Source of the DNA: Blautia sp.
GTDB lineage: Bacteria > Bacillota > Clostridia > Lachnospirales > Lachnospiraceae
Direction: 5' to 3'
Length of the DNA stretch: 64,000 nt
NCBI GenBank assembly: GCA_022769545.1
Contig: JALEJS010000024.1
Coordinates: forward strand, 186,001-250,000
Under the pieces are notes generated by a model. That model was not told the origin of the DNA. It ran no database searches and saw nothing but the letters and a program-made list of their open reading frames with translations. Both the position numbers and the translations under genes were made by a program. Shown here in pieces: positions 16,683 through 23,543 of the stretch (position 1 is the first letter of the stretch; the number at the start of each line of letters is the position of its first letter).

Positions 16683-16706
16683 CGGATTGGAAGAGAGGGC
16701 AAAATC

Positions 16707-16997
16707 ATGAGATACGGAGCTTTTGGATTAGTAGAAGTACTGGGAAGCAGCAACGCAATTCTTGTCATCGACCAGATGCTGAAAACTTCCGATGTGACAT
16801 TTAAGACATGGAATACAAAATGCGGAGGACATGCGACGGTCTTTCTGAGCGGAGATGTGGCTGCAGTGAAAGCAGCGGTGGACAGCGTTACTTCCGCTCC
16901 TCCCTGCGAGATCATTGCTTCTGCAGTGATTTCCGCTCCATCTGAGGAAACCGTCCGTCTGGTGGAGGAAGATGCTGCAAAACATCATTTCAGCTGA
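16707..16997 (+). CDS. Bacterial microcompartment hexameric shell protein (BMC-H), copy 2
   Basis: A 96-residue single BMC domain, clearly different from copy 1. It shows AFGLVEVLGSSNAILVIDQM, the edge lysine in QMLKTSDVTF, GDVAAVKAAVDSV and the strand IIASAVISAP, then a short charged C-terminal tail. It starts 24 bp after copy 1 with GAGAGGG ahead of the ATG and ends at a strong hairpin, so the two form a two-gene transcript. Divergence between the two copies suggests they occupy different positions in a mixed shell, or have different pore properties. Confidence 0.87.
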   Translation: MRYGAFGLVEVLGSSNAILVIDQMLKTSDVTFKTWNTKCGGHATVFLSGDVAAVKAAVDSVTSAPPCEIIASAVISAPSEETVRLVEEDAAKHHFS

Positions 16998-17042
16998 TAT
17001 AATGAGTCTTCTTCGATAAAGATAAATATACTGTAATAATAG

Positions 17043-17070
17043 AAAGCCAGTCCCTAGCCGGACTGGTTTT
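17043..17070. terminator. Bidirectional terminator between the shell genes and mocA
   Basis: An 11-bp stem (AAAGCCAGTCC with GGACTGGTTTT, one wobble) closes a six-base loop with T-rich flanks both ways. The stop codon of the convergent mocA-like gene falls in the loop. Confidence 0.8.
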
Positions 17071-17638
17071 CTGGTTTTTGGTCCAGATCTGTGAGCTCCT
17101 TTTCTTCTTCCACCGGATACCATGTCGTATCCTCCTGATGCATCATGAGAATCTTTTTTCCGCCCACATCCCCTTCCAGGGCCTCCAGTTCTCCATAATA
17201 ATCCCTGTGAAAGATACACGGATTTCCCATTTGGTCATTGCAGACGACGCCTCCGATTTTCTTACCCGAAAGAAGGAACTGATGAATCAGTCCTTCTATG
17301 GTCTCCTTTCGAAGCCAGGGCTGATCCGCCACTGCAAACAGACAGGCATCTGCGTCTTTGTTCGCCCGGATTCCCAGACGGACAGAATAGGAAATCCCCC
17401 GCTCCGGATATTCATTGAAAATCGCTGTGGCACATACTTCCTCTGCCTTTGCGGCAATTTCCGCATATTGTGTCACAACCGTAACCGAAAACGCCGTCGG
17501 ATTGGATTTATAAATTTCCGTCAGTCGATCCAGAACATATTCATACATACATTTTCCGCCGATCTGATACAGCAGCTTATTAGACCCGAAACGTCTGCTG
17601 TTTCCTGCCGCAAGCAGAATCAAAGCAATTTTTTTCAA
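17054..17638 (-). CDS. mocA: Molybdenum hydroxylase cofactor nucleotidyltransferase (MocA/YgfJ type)
   Basis: About 194 residues of MobA-like nucleotidyltransferase fold: LLAAGNSRRFGSNKLL at the N-terminus binds the nucleotide and FAVADQPWLR near residue 100 carries the metal aspartate. MocA joins CMP to molybdopterin to give the cytosine dinucleotide cofactor of xanthine dehydrogenase-family enzymes. The most upstream in-frame ATG would overlap yqeC by 37 bases and lacks a ribosome site. A TTG nine bases behind AGGAGA overlaps the yqeC stop codon as TTGA, so I place the start there. Last gene of the hydroxylase operon. Confidence 0.85.
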   Translation of the reverse strand: MKKIALILLAAGNSRRFGSNKLLYQIGGKCMYEYVLDRLTEIYKSNPTAFSVTVVTQYAEIAAKAEEVCATAIFNEYPERGISYSVRLGIRANKDADACLFAVADQPWLRKETIEGLIHQFLLSGKKIGGVVCNDQMGNPCIFHRDYYGELEALEGDVGGKKILMMHQEDTTWYPVEEEKELTDLDQKPENQSG

Positions 17639-18357
17639 AAAATAATTTCTCCTTTTCTCATACTTCCGCAAAAGGCCCGGATTCCTGCTTTTTGGGTCTG
17701 TGTCAGAAGTTCCTCCAGAAATGCCCTGTCCGGCACCGTATCGGATTTATTGAAACAGACAAGATATTCTGCTTTTCCGATTCCTTTTTTCAGAGCGTTC
17801 CCGGAAGCAGCTATTTTTACAAGATCCCGCACCGTCACCGTATCGGAAATACTCTTTTCCAGAAAAGCTGCAACCTCCCGGGGACGATGTGCCGTATCAC
17901 AGATTTTTTCTCCCAGACAGTCAAGCCCGATCACGCCGATCACAAGATCCGTCTGTTCCGGAATCACCGGTTCATAATCCCTCGGAACCTTCAGCGGTTT
18001 TCTCCCGGCACCGTCCGCCTCCACCAGCATCACGTCACACAGCTCCCTCATCCATCTCAGTTCCTGCGCACTGCATGCTCCCAGCTTCTGAATATCCGCA
18101 AGCTCACATCCCGTAACCGTAAACCCGTATCGGTAAATCTGATCCGCTATTTTTTCAGGATCATTTGCCGGAGCAAAGGGCTGCCCGGGATCCCAGGCCA
18201 TATGCGTAGTGGTGGCAACGATCACTTTTCTGTTCTCACTTACATACTCTCTCGCCAGCCGAAAGATCAGGCTGGTTTTTCCTCCGCCCCCTGTCAGGGC
18301 GATCAGCCATTTCTTCTGTGTATCCAGATTCAGGATATCCCGAAAATTCTGTATCAT
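17635..18357 (-). CDS. yqeC: Selenium-dependent hydroxylase accessory protein YqeC
   Basis: A roughly 240-residue cytoplasmic NTPase-like protein with a P-loop TGGGGKTSLIF near residue 25. YqeC-family proteins occur together with YqeB in clusters of selenium-dependent molybdenum hydroxylases and are thought to help mature or load the cofactor; the reaction is not established. The start is an ATG whose first bases overlap the yqeB stop (ATGA), with GGAGGGG upstream. Translation is therefore probably coupled with yqeB before it and mocA after it. Confidence 0.88.
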   Translation of the reverse strand: MIQNFRDILNLDTQKKWLIALTGGGGKTSLIFRLAREYVSENRKVIVATTTHMAWDPGQPFAPANDPEKIADQIYRYGFTVTGCELADIQKLGACSAQELRWMRELCDVMLVEADGAGRKPLKVPRDYEPVIPEQTDLVIGVIGLDCLGEKICDTAHRPREVAAFLEKSISDTVTVRDLVKIAASGNALKKGIGKAEYLVCFNKSDTVPDRAFLEELLTQTQKAGIRAFCGSMRKGEIIF

Positions 18358-19172
18358 TTTGAAATCCCCTCCGCACCCGGAAGTACCTTCTGCGAGATCA
18401 GAATCTCCAGAACACTTCCCGCAATGCATCTGGCTTTATCCGAAATGGTAAAACAGTTTTCCCGTTCGGATTCTCTCGGATCAATGTCTGCTATTTTCAG
18501 ACCTTCCCGAACCGGATATCCGTCCCGGATAATGCCTCTGAGTACACCGGAAATGGAGGCATAAACCGGAGTTTCTCCCACCCGGGCCAGAACCTGTCCC
18601 TTCTCTACCAGATCCGCAATCTCTGTCTGATTATGAATGATTCCTGAAGCCGGAGAATGAATCACTCTCTCCTTCCCCACCCCGGCAATCATCCCCGGAA
18701 TCCCGGTATTCGGAATTGCACATCCCTGTGTGATGATTCTGCCCAGTGAATGTCCCCGCATGGTTTCCACCACAAAATCCACATCCGCTCCTGCCTGAAA
18801 GCCCGGACCGAGTGCAATGGTAAGCGGCGCCATATCCTTCTCGGTACCAAGATTCTTCTTCGCCAGAATGGCATCGATCACCGCTGCCGGACGGATCTGC
18901 CGGACAGCATTCGCTTCCGGATCGACCAGAAGAGGAATCTCATCCTTTTCCCAGACATCTTCGCACTGCTCCACGCATTCAATGCTTCGGCAGCAAACTC
19001 CCTCGATCCGGACCACGCCCTCATACACTGCTTCACAAAAAGCCACTTTTCGACGGATGGCACTTGGCAGCGCGCTTTCCAGTATCAGTATTTTGTATCC
19101 ACACCGGAAAAGGCGGTGGATCACACCGCTGGCAAGATCTCCGCCTCCCCGTACCACAATTCTGTTTGTCAT
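18354..19172 (-). CDS. yqeB: Selenium-dependent molybdenum hydroxylase maturation protein YqeB
   Basis: A 272-residue protein with a Rossmann-like N-terminus (IVVRGGGDLASGVIHRL) and a C-terminal biotinyl/lipoyl-like beta segment (HSPASGIIHNQTEIADLVEKGQ). The family is a marker of enzymes that carry a labile, non-selenocysteine selenium in the molybdenum site, and it is related to XdhC-type maturation factors. Whether the selenium step is catalysed here is inferred from genomic association. It overlaps the upstream [2Fe-2S] subunit gene by four bases and yqeC by four. Confidence 0.9.
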   Translation of the reverse strand: MTNRIVVRGGGDLASGVIHRLFRCGYKILILESALPSAIRRKVAFCEAVYEGVVRIEGVCCRSIECVEQCEDVWEKDEIPLLVDPEANAVRQIRPAAVIDAILAKKNLGTEKDMAPLTIALGPGFQAGADVDFVVETMRGHSLGRIITQGCAIPNTGIPGMIAGVGKERVIHSPASGIIHNQTEIADLVEKGQVLARVGETPVYASISGVLRGIIRDGYPVREGLKIADIDPRESERENCFTISDKARCIAGSVLEILISQKVLPGAEGISK

Positions 19173-19666
19173 TTTTCTGTCTCTTTTTGCTCCATCATTT
19201 CATGATTTACTTTTTCTACCGCATTCACGATATTTTCATAGCCGGTGCATCTGCAGAGATTTCCAGCCATGTACTTCCGTATGGTGTCCCTTGTCAGCTT
19301 TTCTCCCCGCTCCAGAAGGACGGTAGCCGACATGACAAAGCCGGGGGTACAGAATCCGCACTGAATGGCTCCCTCTTCGATAAACGCTTCCTGAATCCTG
19401 GTCAGCTCTCCGTCTTTTTCCAGCCCTTCCAGGGTACGGATATTTTTTCCGTTGGCCCAGACTGCCAGATAAATGCAGGAATCAATGGCTTCGCCGTCCA
19501 CAATCACCGTACAGGCACCGCATTCTCCCACCTCACAGCCTTTCTTTACGGATGAAAGATGAAGTCGGTTCCGCAGCATATCCAGAAGCGATTCCCGGAC
19601 ATCCACATATTCCGCTACTTCTTTTCCGTTTACGACACATTCCACCAGTCTCAAATCTTTTTTCAT
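19169..19666 (-). CDS. Molybdenum hydroxylase [2Fe-2S] subunit
   Basis: A 165-residue small subunit of the xanthine dehydrogenase family. The plant-type [2Fe-2S] motif GCEVGECGACTV with a downstream cysteine (CIY) lies near residues 44-64, and the second cluster motif CGFCTPG ... CRCTGYENI near residues 103-142. It passes electrons from the molybdenum site to the FAD subunit encoded just upstream. It overlaps both neighbours by four bases, which points to equal, coupled synthesis of the three subunits. Confidence 0.93.
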   Translation of the reverse strand: MKKDLRLVECVVNGKEVAEYVDVRESLLDMLRNRLHLSSVKKGCEVGECGACTVIVDGEAIDSCIYLAVWANGKNIRTLEGLEKDGELTRIQEAFIEEGAIQCGFCTPGFVMSATVLLERGEKLTRDTIRKYMAGNLCRCTGYENIVNAVEKVNHEMMEQKETEK

Positions 19667-20547
19667 GACTGACCACCTCCCGCAAGCTCCACAGATCTCC
19701 TGAGTGCGCGCTCCGCAATCTCTCCGCCGATCTGAAGACGGAAATCACGGGATGCCCTCCAGGAATCCCTCGGATGAATTTCCTGACGGACAAGCTGTGC
19801 CGTCTTTTCAAACAATGCCTCTCCAATGGGCATTCCCTTTAGTTCCTGTTCTGTCTCGTTACATCTCAAAGGTACCGGTGCAGCGACTCCGAAAGTAATC
19901 CGCACATCCTCCAGAAGCCGCTTCTCCTGATTCACTTTACTGACCACACTGCAGCTTAAGGTGGCGATGTCCATGGCATTTCGCATGGAATACTTGATAT
20001 AATGTCCCTGATAGCCTTCATAATCCTTCCCGGGAATCACGATATGCGTAAGGATTTCTCCTGGCTGAAGATCAACTTTGCCGGGTCCCCTGTAAAAATC
20101 CCGGATGGGAATCATTCTTCCGCCTGCCCCATCCGAGGTGCGAAGCATGGCATTCAGAGAAAACAGAGTCGGCGCACTGTCCGCACTGACCGCACCGTTA
20201 CAGACATTCCCGCCGATGGTGCCGATATTGCGCACCTGCGGTCCGCCCACCTGATCCACAGCTTCTGCAAGGACCGGAATGTACTGCCGAATCACCGGAT
20301 CACTGGTAATATGTGAAAAGGTCGTCGCCGCTCCGATATAGATATCTCCGGAATCCATCTTAATGACTCCCTGAATTTCCCTGATATCCCGAATACACAC
20401 AAGGGAAGTACCTGCAAATTTCCCCTCTCTTATCTTAATCAGCACATCACTTCCGCCGCAGATGACCCTTGCCTGCGGATGTTCCTTTAAAAGGTGTACG
20501 GCTTCCCCGATCGTCGATGCATTGTAGTATTTTTCAATATCATACAT
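19663..20547 (-). CDS. Molybdenum hydroxylase FAD-binding subunit
   Basis: About 294 residues. The FAD-binding motifs VICGGSDVLIKIREG (near residue 32) and NIGTIGGNVCNG (near 110) are those of XdhB/CoxM-type subunits, and a C-terminal CO-dehydrogenase flavoprotein domain follows. Of three closely spaced in-frame ATGs, the one starting MYDIEKYY is preferred because AAGGGGGG stands seven bases upstream; it leaves a 13-bp gap after the molybdenum subunit gene. The E. coli counterpart in the purine cluster is ygfM. Confidence 0.9.
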   Translation of the reverse strand: MYDIEKYYNASTIGEAVHLLKEHPQARVICGGSDVLIKIREGKFAGTSLVCIRDIREIQGVIKMDSGDIYIGAATTFSHITSDPVIRQYIPVLAEAVDQVGGPQVRNIGTIGGNVCNGAVSADSAPTLFSLNAMLRTSDGAGGRMIPIRDFYRGPGKVDLQPGEILTHIVIPGKDYEGYQGHYIKYSMRNAMDIATLSCSVVSKVNQEKRLLEDVRITFGVAAPVPLRCNETEQELKGMPIGEALFEKTAQLVRQEIHPRDSWRASRDFRLQIGGEIAERALRRSVELAGGGQS

Positions 20548-20560
20548 AACCATTCCCCCC

Positions 20561-22834
20561 TTACAGCAATCCGGCCTTCGAAAAGCCATCGATCAGACGC
20601 TGCGGTGTCAGCGGATTCTCATTGAATGCCACACCGGTTGCATGGAGCACTGCGTTCCGGATCGCCGGTGCCGCCGGAATGGCCGGAGGCTCACCCAGAG
20701 CCTTATTCCCGTATGGTCCCATCGGATCCTCAAGCTCCACAAAGTCAACAGACAGATCCGGTGTATCCATCGTTGTCATCAGTTTATAGTCCAGAAGCGT
20801 TCCGTTCAGAAGCCTGCCGGATTTCTCATCCAGTATCAGCTGTTCCGACAGTCCGTAGCCCATGCCCATGGACATTCCTCCGTGCACCTGCATCGTTGCC
20901 AGCTGCGGGTTCAGCAGCTTTCCGCTGTCATGAACGTTGACAATATCCAGGATACGGATTTTTCCAAGCGCCATGTCCACCTCCACTTCCACGAAACAGC
21001 ATCCGGTGGAAATGGTATTTTTCTTAACCTGTGTGGCCACCTCTGCCGTGATCGGTCCTGCATGGCTGCGGCTGTAATAGCATTCCAGCGCAAGCTCCTC
21101 CAGCGTAATCCGTTTCGCATCGCCGGCATACAGAATTCCCTCCCGCATGGATAATTCTCTTTTTTCCTCCGGGAACATGATTTTCGCATAATCCAGAATT
21201 TTCTGATATATCTGCTGTGCGCATTCCTTTACTGCCGTCCCTGTGACAAAAGACTGTCTGGAACCATATGCACCGGTATCAAAGGGAGTGACATCCGTAT
21301 CCTGGAAGGACTGGATATGGATATCTTCCACATTCATATGCAGGGTCTCTGCTGCCATCTGAGAGAATACCGTGTCAGCTCCCTGCCCGATCTCCGTCGC
21401 ACCGATCATCAGCTGCATGCTGCCATCCTGATTGAGTACCAGCCTGGCACCGGCAACCTCCAGTGCGATCGGCCACACACCTGTCTTATAGGAAAAGAGC
21501 GCCATTCCCACACCACGCCGGATATTTCCGGTCTGATTCCGGTACGCGTTTCTTTTCTCCTCCCAGTGAATGTATTCTGCGCCTTTCTCCAGACACGCGA
21601 AGATACCGTTGGTATTTGCAGCGATGGGCGTCAGGTATTTATCTTCATAATATCCATGAATCAGATTCTTTTTCCGAAATTCCAGAGGATCCATTCCGAT
21701 TTCAGCCGCAATGTCATCCATGAAGCATTCACTTGAGAAATTTGCCTGCGGGATGCCGTATGCACGCATGGCACCGGCAACCGGCGTGTTTGTGTACACC
21801 GTATAAGCTTCCCCGCGGATATTCGGGCAGGCATATTGAAGCCGCCAGGAGGTCAGTCCATTTGCGGCAATGGCATGTCCATGAGAAGCATACGCACCCT
21901 GATTGGAATAGGATACCATATCCTTCGCCACCAGAAGTCCGTTCTCGTCCACCCCTGCCGTCAGATCATACTCCAGAGAATGCCTTGTTCTGGTATTACA
22001 GAACGTTTCCTCTCTGCTCAGTTCCAGTTTTACCGGCCGTCCTCCCACCAGAGTGGTGAGATATGCGTTCAGCGGCTCATAAAGAACATCCTGTTTATTG
22101 CCGAAGCCGCCTCCGATATATGGCTTGATCACGCGCACCTTCCCCCAGGGAATTCCCAGTGCCTGTCCGATGACACGACGCATGATGTGAGGAATCTGTG
22201 TCGACGCCACCACCACAATCCGTCCCTTTTCCATGTAGGCATAAGAGATCGGATTTTCAATATGACAGTGCTGAACCATCGGTGTCTTATAGCTTCTGCG
22301 GATTACTTTTGCCGCACCTGCCAGTGCCTGATCCACATCTCCGATGGAAAAATCAGAATGGGCAAGAATGTTGTCGGGCTTCTCTTCATGAACCGGGTAC
22401 CTGGTACCTTTCATGGATTCTCTGGGATGAATTTCCACCGGATACTCCTCGTATTCCACCCGGATTTTTTTCAATGCGCGGGCAGCTGTCACTTCATCCT
22501 CGGCAACTACGGCCGCAATGTCATCTCCGTAATACCGGATCCTTCCGGTCAGAAGATTCCGGTCTGCCACATCCTGATGCGATTCCTCCACGGACCAGGG
22601 ATGTCCGGGCGTCGGATAACAATGCTTTGGAACATCCTGAAACGTGACTACCTTCACTACCCCTTCCATCGCTTCTGCTTCTGTGGTATCTATGGATCTG
22701 ACAATCCCGTTTCCGATCGTTGCGTGGAGCACTTTCGCCACCAGACAGTTCTCCGGCATCAGATCGTCTGTGAATTTTGCCCGACCGGTTACTTTATCAT
22801 ATGCATCCACCCTTGCTATGCTTTTTCCAACCAT
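20561..22834 (-). CDS. Molybdenum hydroxylase catalytic subunit (xanthine dehydrogenase family)
   Basis: About 757 residues. The N-terminal aldehyde oxidase/xanthine dehydrogenase a/b hammerhead (GRAKFTDDL onward) is followed by molybdopterin-binding segments GGGFGNKQD, GAMRAYGIPQ and EIGQGADTV, and the base-catalyst glutamate is in KALGEPPAIPAAPA near the C-terminus. Substrate identity (xanthine, hypoxanthine or a reduced purine) cannot be read from sequence. The ATG is chosen for GGGAGGT six bases upstream. It heads the operon of three subunits plus yqeB, yqeC and mocA, behind its own promoter and an attenuator-like leader. Confidence 0.9.
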   Translation of the reverse strand: MVGKSIARVDAYDKVTGRAKFTDDLMPENCLVAKVLHATIGNGIVRSIDTTEAEAMEGVVKVVTFQDVPKHCYPTPGHPWSVEESHQDVADRNLLTGRIRYYGDDIAAVVAEDEVTAARALKKIRVEYEEYPVEIHPRESMKGTRYPVHEEKPDNILAHSDFSIGDVDQALAGAAKVIRRSYKTPMVQHCHIENPISYAYMEKGRIVVVASTQIPHIMRRVIGQALGIPWGKVRVIKPYIGGGFGNKQDVLYEPLNAYLTTLVGGRPVKLELSREETFCNTRTRHSLEYDLTAGVDENGLLVAKDMVSYSNQGAYASHGHAIAANGLTSWRLQYACPNIRGEAYTVYTNTPVAGAMRAYGIPQANFSSECFMDDIAAEIGMDPLEFRKKNLIHGYYEDKYLTPIAANTNGIFACLEKGAEYIHWEEKRNAYRNQTGNIRRGVGMALFSYKTGVWPIALEVAGARLVLNQDGSMQLMIGATEIGQGADTVFSQMAAETLHMNVEDIHIQSFQDTDVTPFDTGAYGSRQSFVTGTAVKECAQQIYQKILDYAKIMFPEEKRELSMREGILYAGDAKRITLEELALECYYSRSHAGPITAEVATQVKKNTISTGCCFVEVEVDMALGKIRILDIVNVHDSGKLLNPQLATMQVHGGMSMGMGYGLSEQLILDEKSGRLLNGTLLDYKLMTTMDTPDLSVDFVELEDPMGPYGNKALGEPPAIPAAPAIRNAVLHATGVAFNENPLTPQRLIDGFSKAGLL

Positions 22835-22868
22835 AAGACTACCTCCCACCTCACCATAATTGATATAG

Positions 22869-22996
22869 AAAAAGCCGGACAAGTCCCTGAGGATTCTCTG
22901 CGTCCTCCTCTGAACAAATTGTCCGGCTCTGAACCATGCTGCTTAGAATCTGATGTTTCTGCACTCCTCAGGCAACAGAATACATCTGTTGTATTT
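22869..22996 (-). promoter_or_regulatory. Structured leader with terminator-like hairpin ahead of the hydroxylase operon
   Basis: The predicted transcript starts near 22996. It contains a 6-bp hairpin (CAACAG/CTGTTG, 22973-22991) and then a 10-bp stem AGCCGGACAA/TTGTCCGGCT (22919-22928 with 22873-22882) enclosing an inner 5-bp stem. The outer stem is followed by TTTTT, 35 nt before the start codon. This is the layout of a transcription attenuator or riboswitch expression platform. I could not match it to a known aptamer class. Confidence 0.5.
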
Positions 22997-23002
22997 TATA
23001 AG

Positions 23003-23031
23003 ATTCTAACATAATGCATCATGATTTGCAA
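23003..23031 (-). promoter_or_regulatory. Promoter of the hydroxylase-maturation operon
   Basis: TTGCAA, 17-bp spacer, TAGAAT on the minus strand in the 240-bp gap before the molybdenum subunit gene. The -10 lies inside TTAGAATCT (23001-23009), whose inverted copy AGATTCTAA sits at 22943-22951, so a protein operator is also possible. Confidence 0.6.
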
Positions 23032-23073
23032 CTGTTTTTATGCTGTTTTACCAATCTATACTCTGATGAGTTT

Positions 23074-23541
23074 TCAAATTTTCCGTATGATGCCGCGAAT
23101 ATCCTCTATGGCACCACGCGGACACTGTATCACACAATTTCCGCAGCCAAGGCACTGATCCTCACAAATGACCGCAAGGGAATTTTCCACTTTGACCGCT
23201 TCAATGGTACAGTTTTTCCTGCAGATTCCGCAGCCGATGCAGCTCACCTGACAGGCATTTTTCGCAGCGGCCCCTTTGTCCCGATTGGAGCATTTTACGA
23301 CGAAAGGACTTCCCTTCACATGAAGGTGAATGATTTCCCGGGGACAGGCCTTCACACAGAGACCGCATCCCACGCATTTTGTCTCGTCAACCTGTGCCGC
23401 ACCATATTCGTTATAGAATATGGCATCCTTTCTGCAGGCAGCCATACAGGAGGAACAGCTCATACATCCATAGCGGCATGCTGTGGCTCTTTCGCCTCCA
23501 TTGCAGGCAACATAGGCAGCCTTTTTCGGAAACTTCGCCAT
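23074..23541 (-). CDS. RnfB-like polyferredoxin
   Basis: A 155-residue iron-sulfur protein with at least three four-cysteine [4Fe-4S] motifs: CVGCGLCVKACP, CIGCGICRKNC and CLGCGNCVIQCP, plus an N-terminal cysteine-rich CRYGCMSCSSCMAAC like that of RnfB. No transmembrane segment is evident, so it is probably a soluble electron carrier. It begins 2 bp after the fused xanthine dehydrogenase gene and should be its immediate electron partner, linking purine oxidation or reduction to ferredoxin pools. Confidence 0.88.
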   Translation of the reverse strand: MAKFPKKAAYVACNGGERATACRYGCMSCSSCMAACRKDAIFYNEYGAAQVDETKCVGCGLCVKACPREIIHLHVKGSPFVVKCSNRDKGAAAKNACQVSCIGCGICRKNCTIEAVKVENSLAVICEDQCLGCGNCVIQCPRGAIEDIRGIIRKI

Positions 23542-23543
23542 AA

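Noticed and set aside
22869-23009. Purine (guanine/adenine) riboswitch ahead of the hydroxylase operon
   Set aside because: The three-way junction core and conserved loop-loop bases are not found, and the predicted transcript starts inside the would-be P1 stem.
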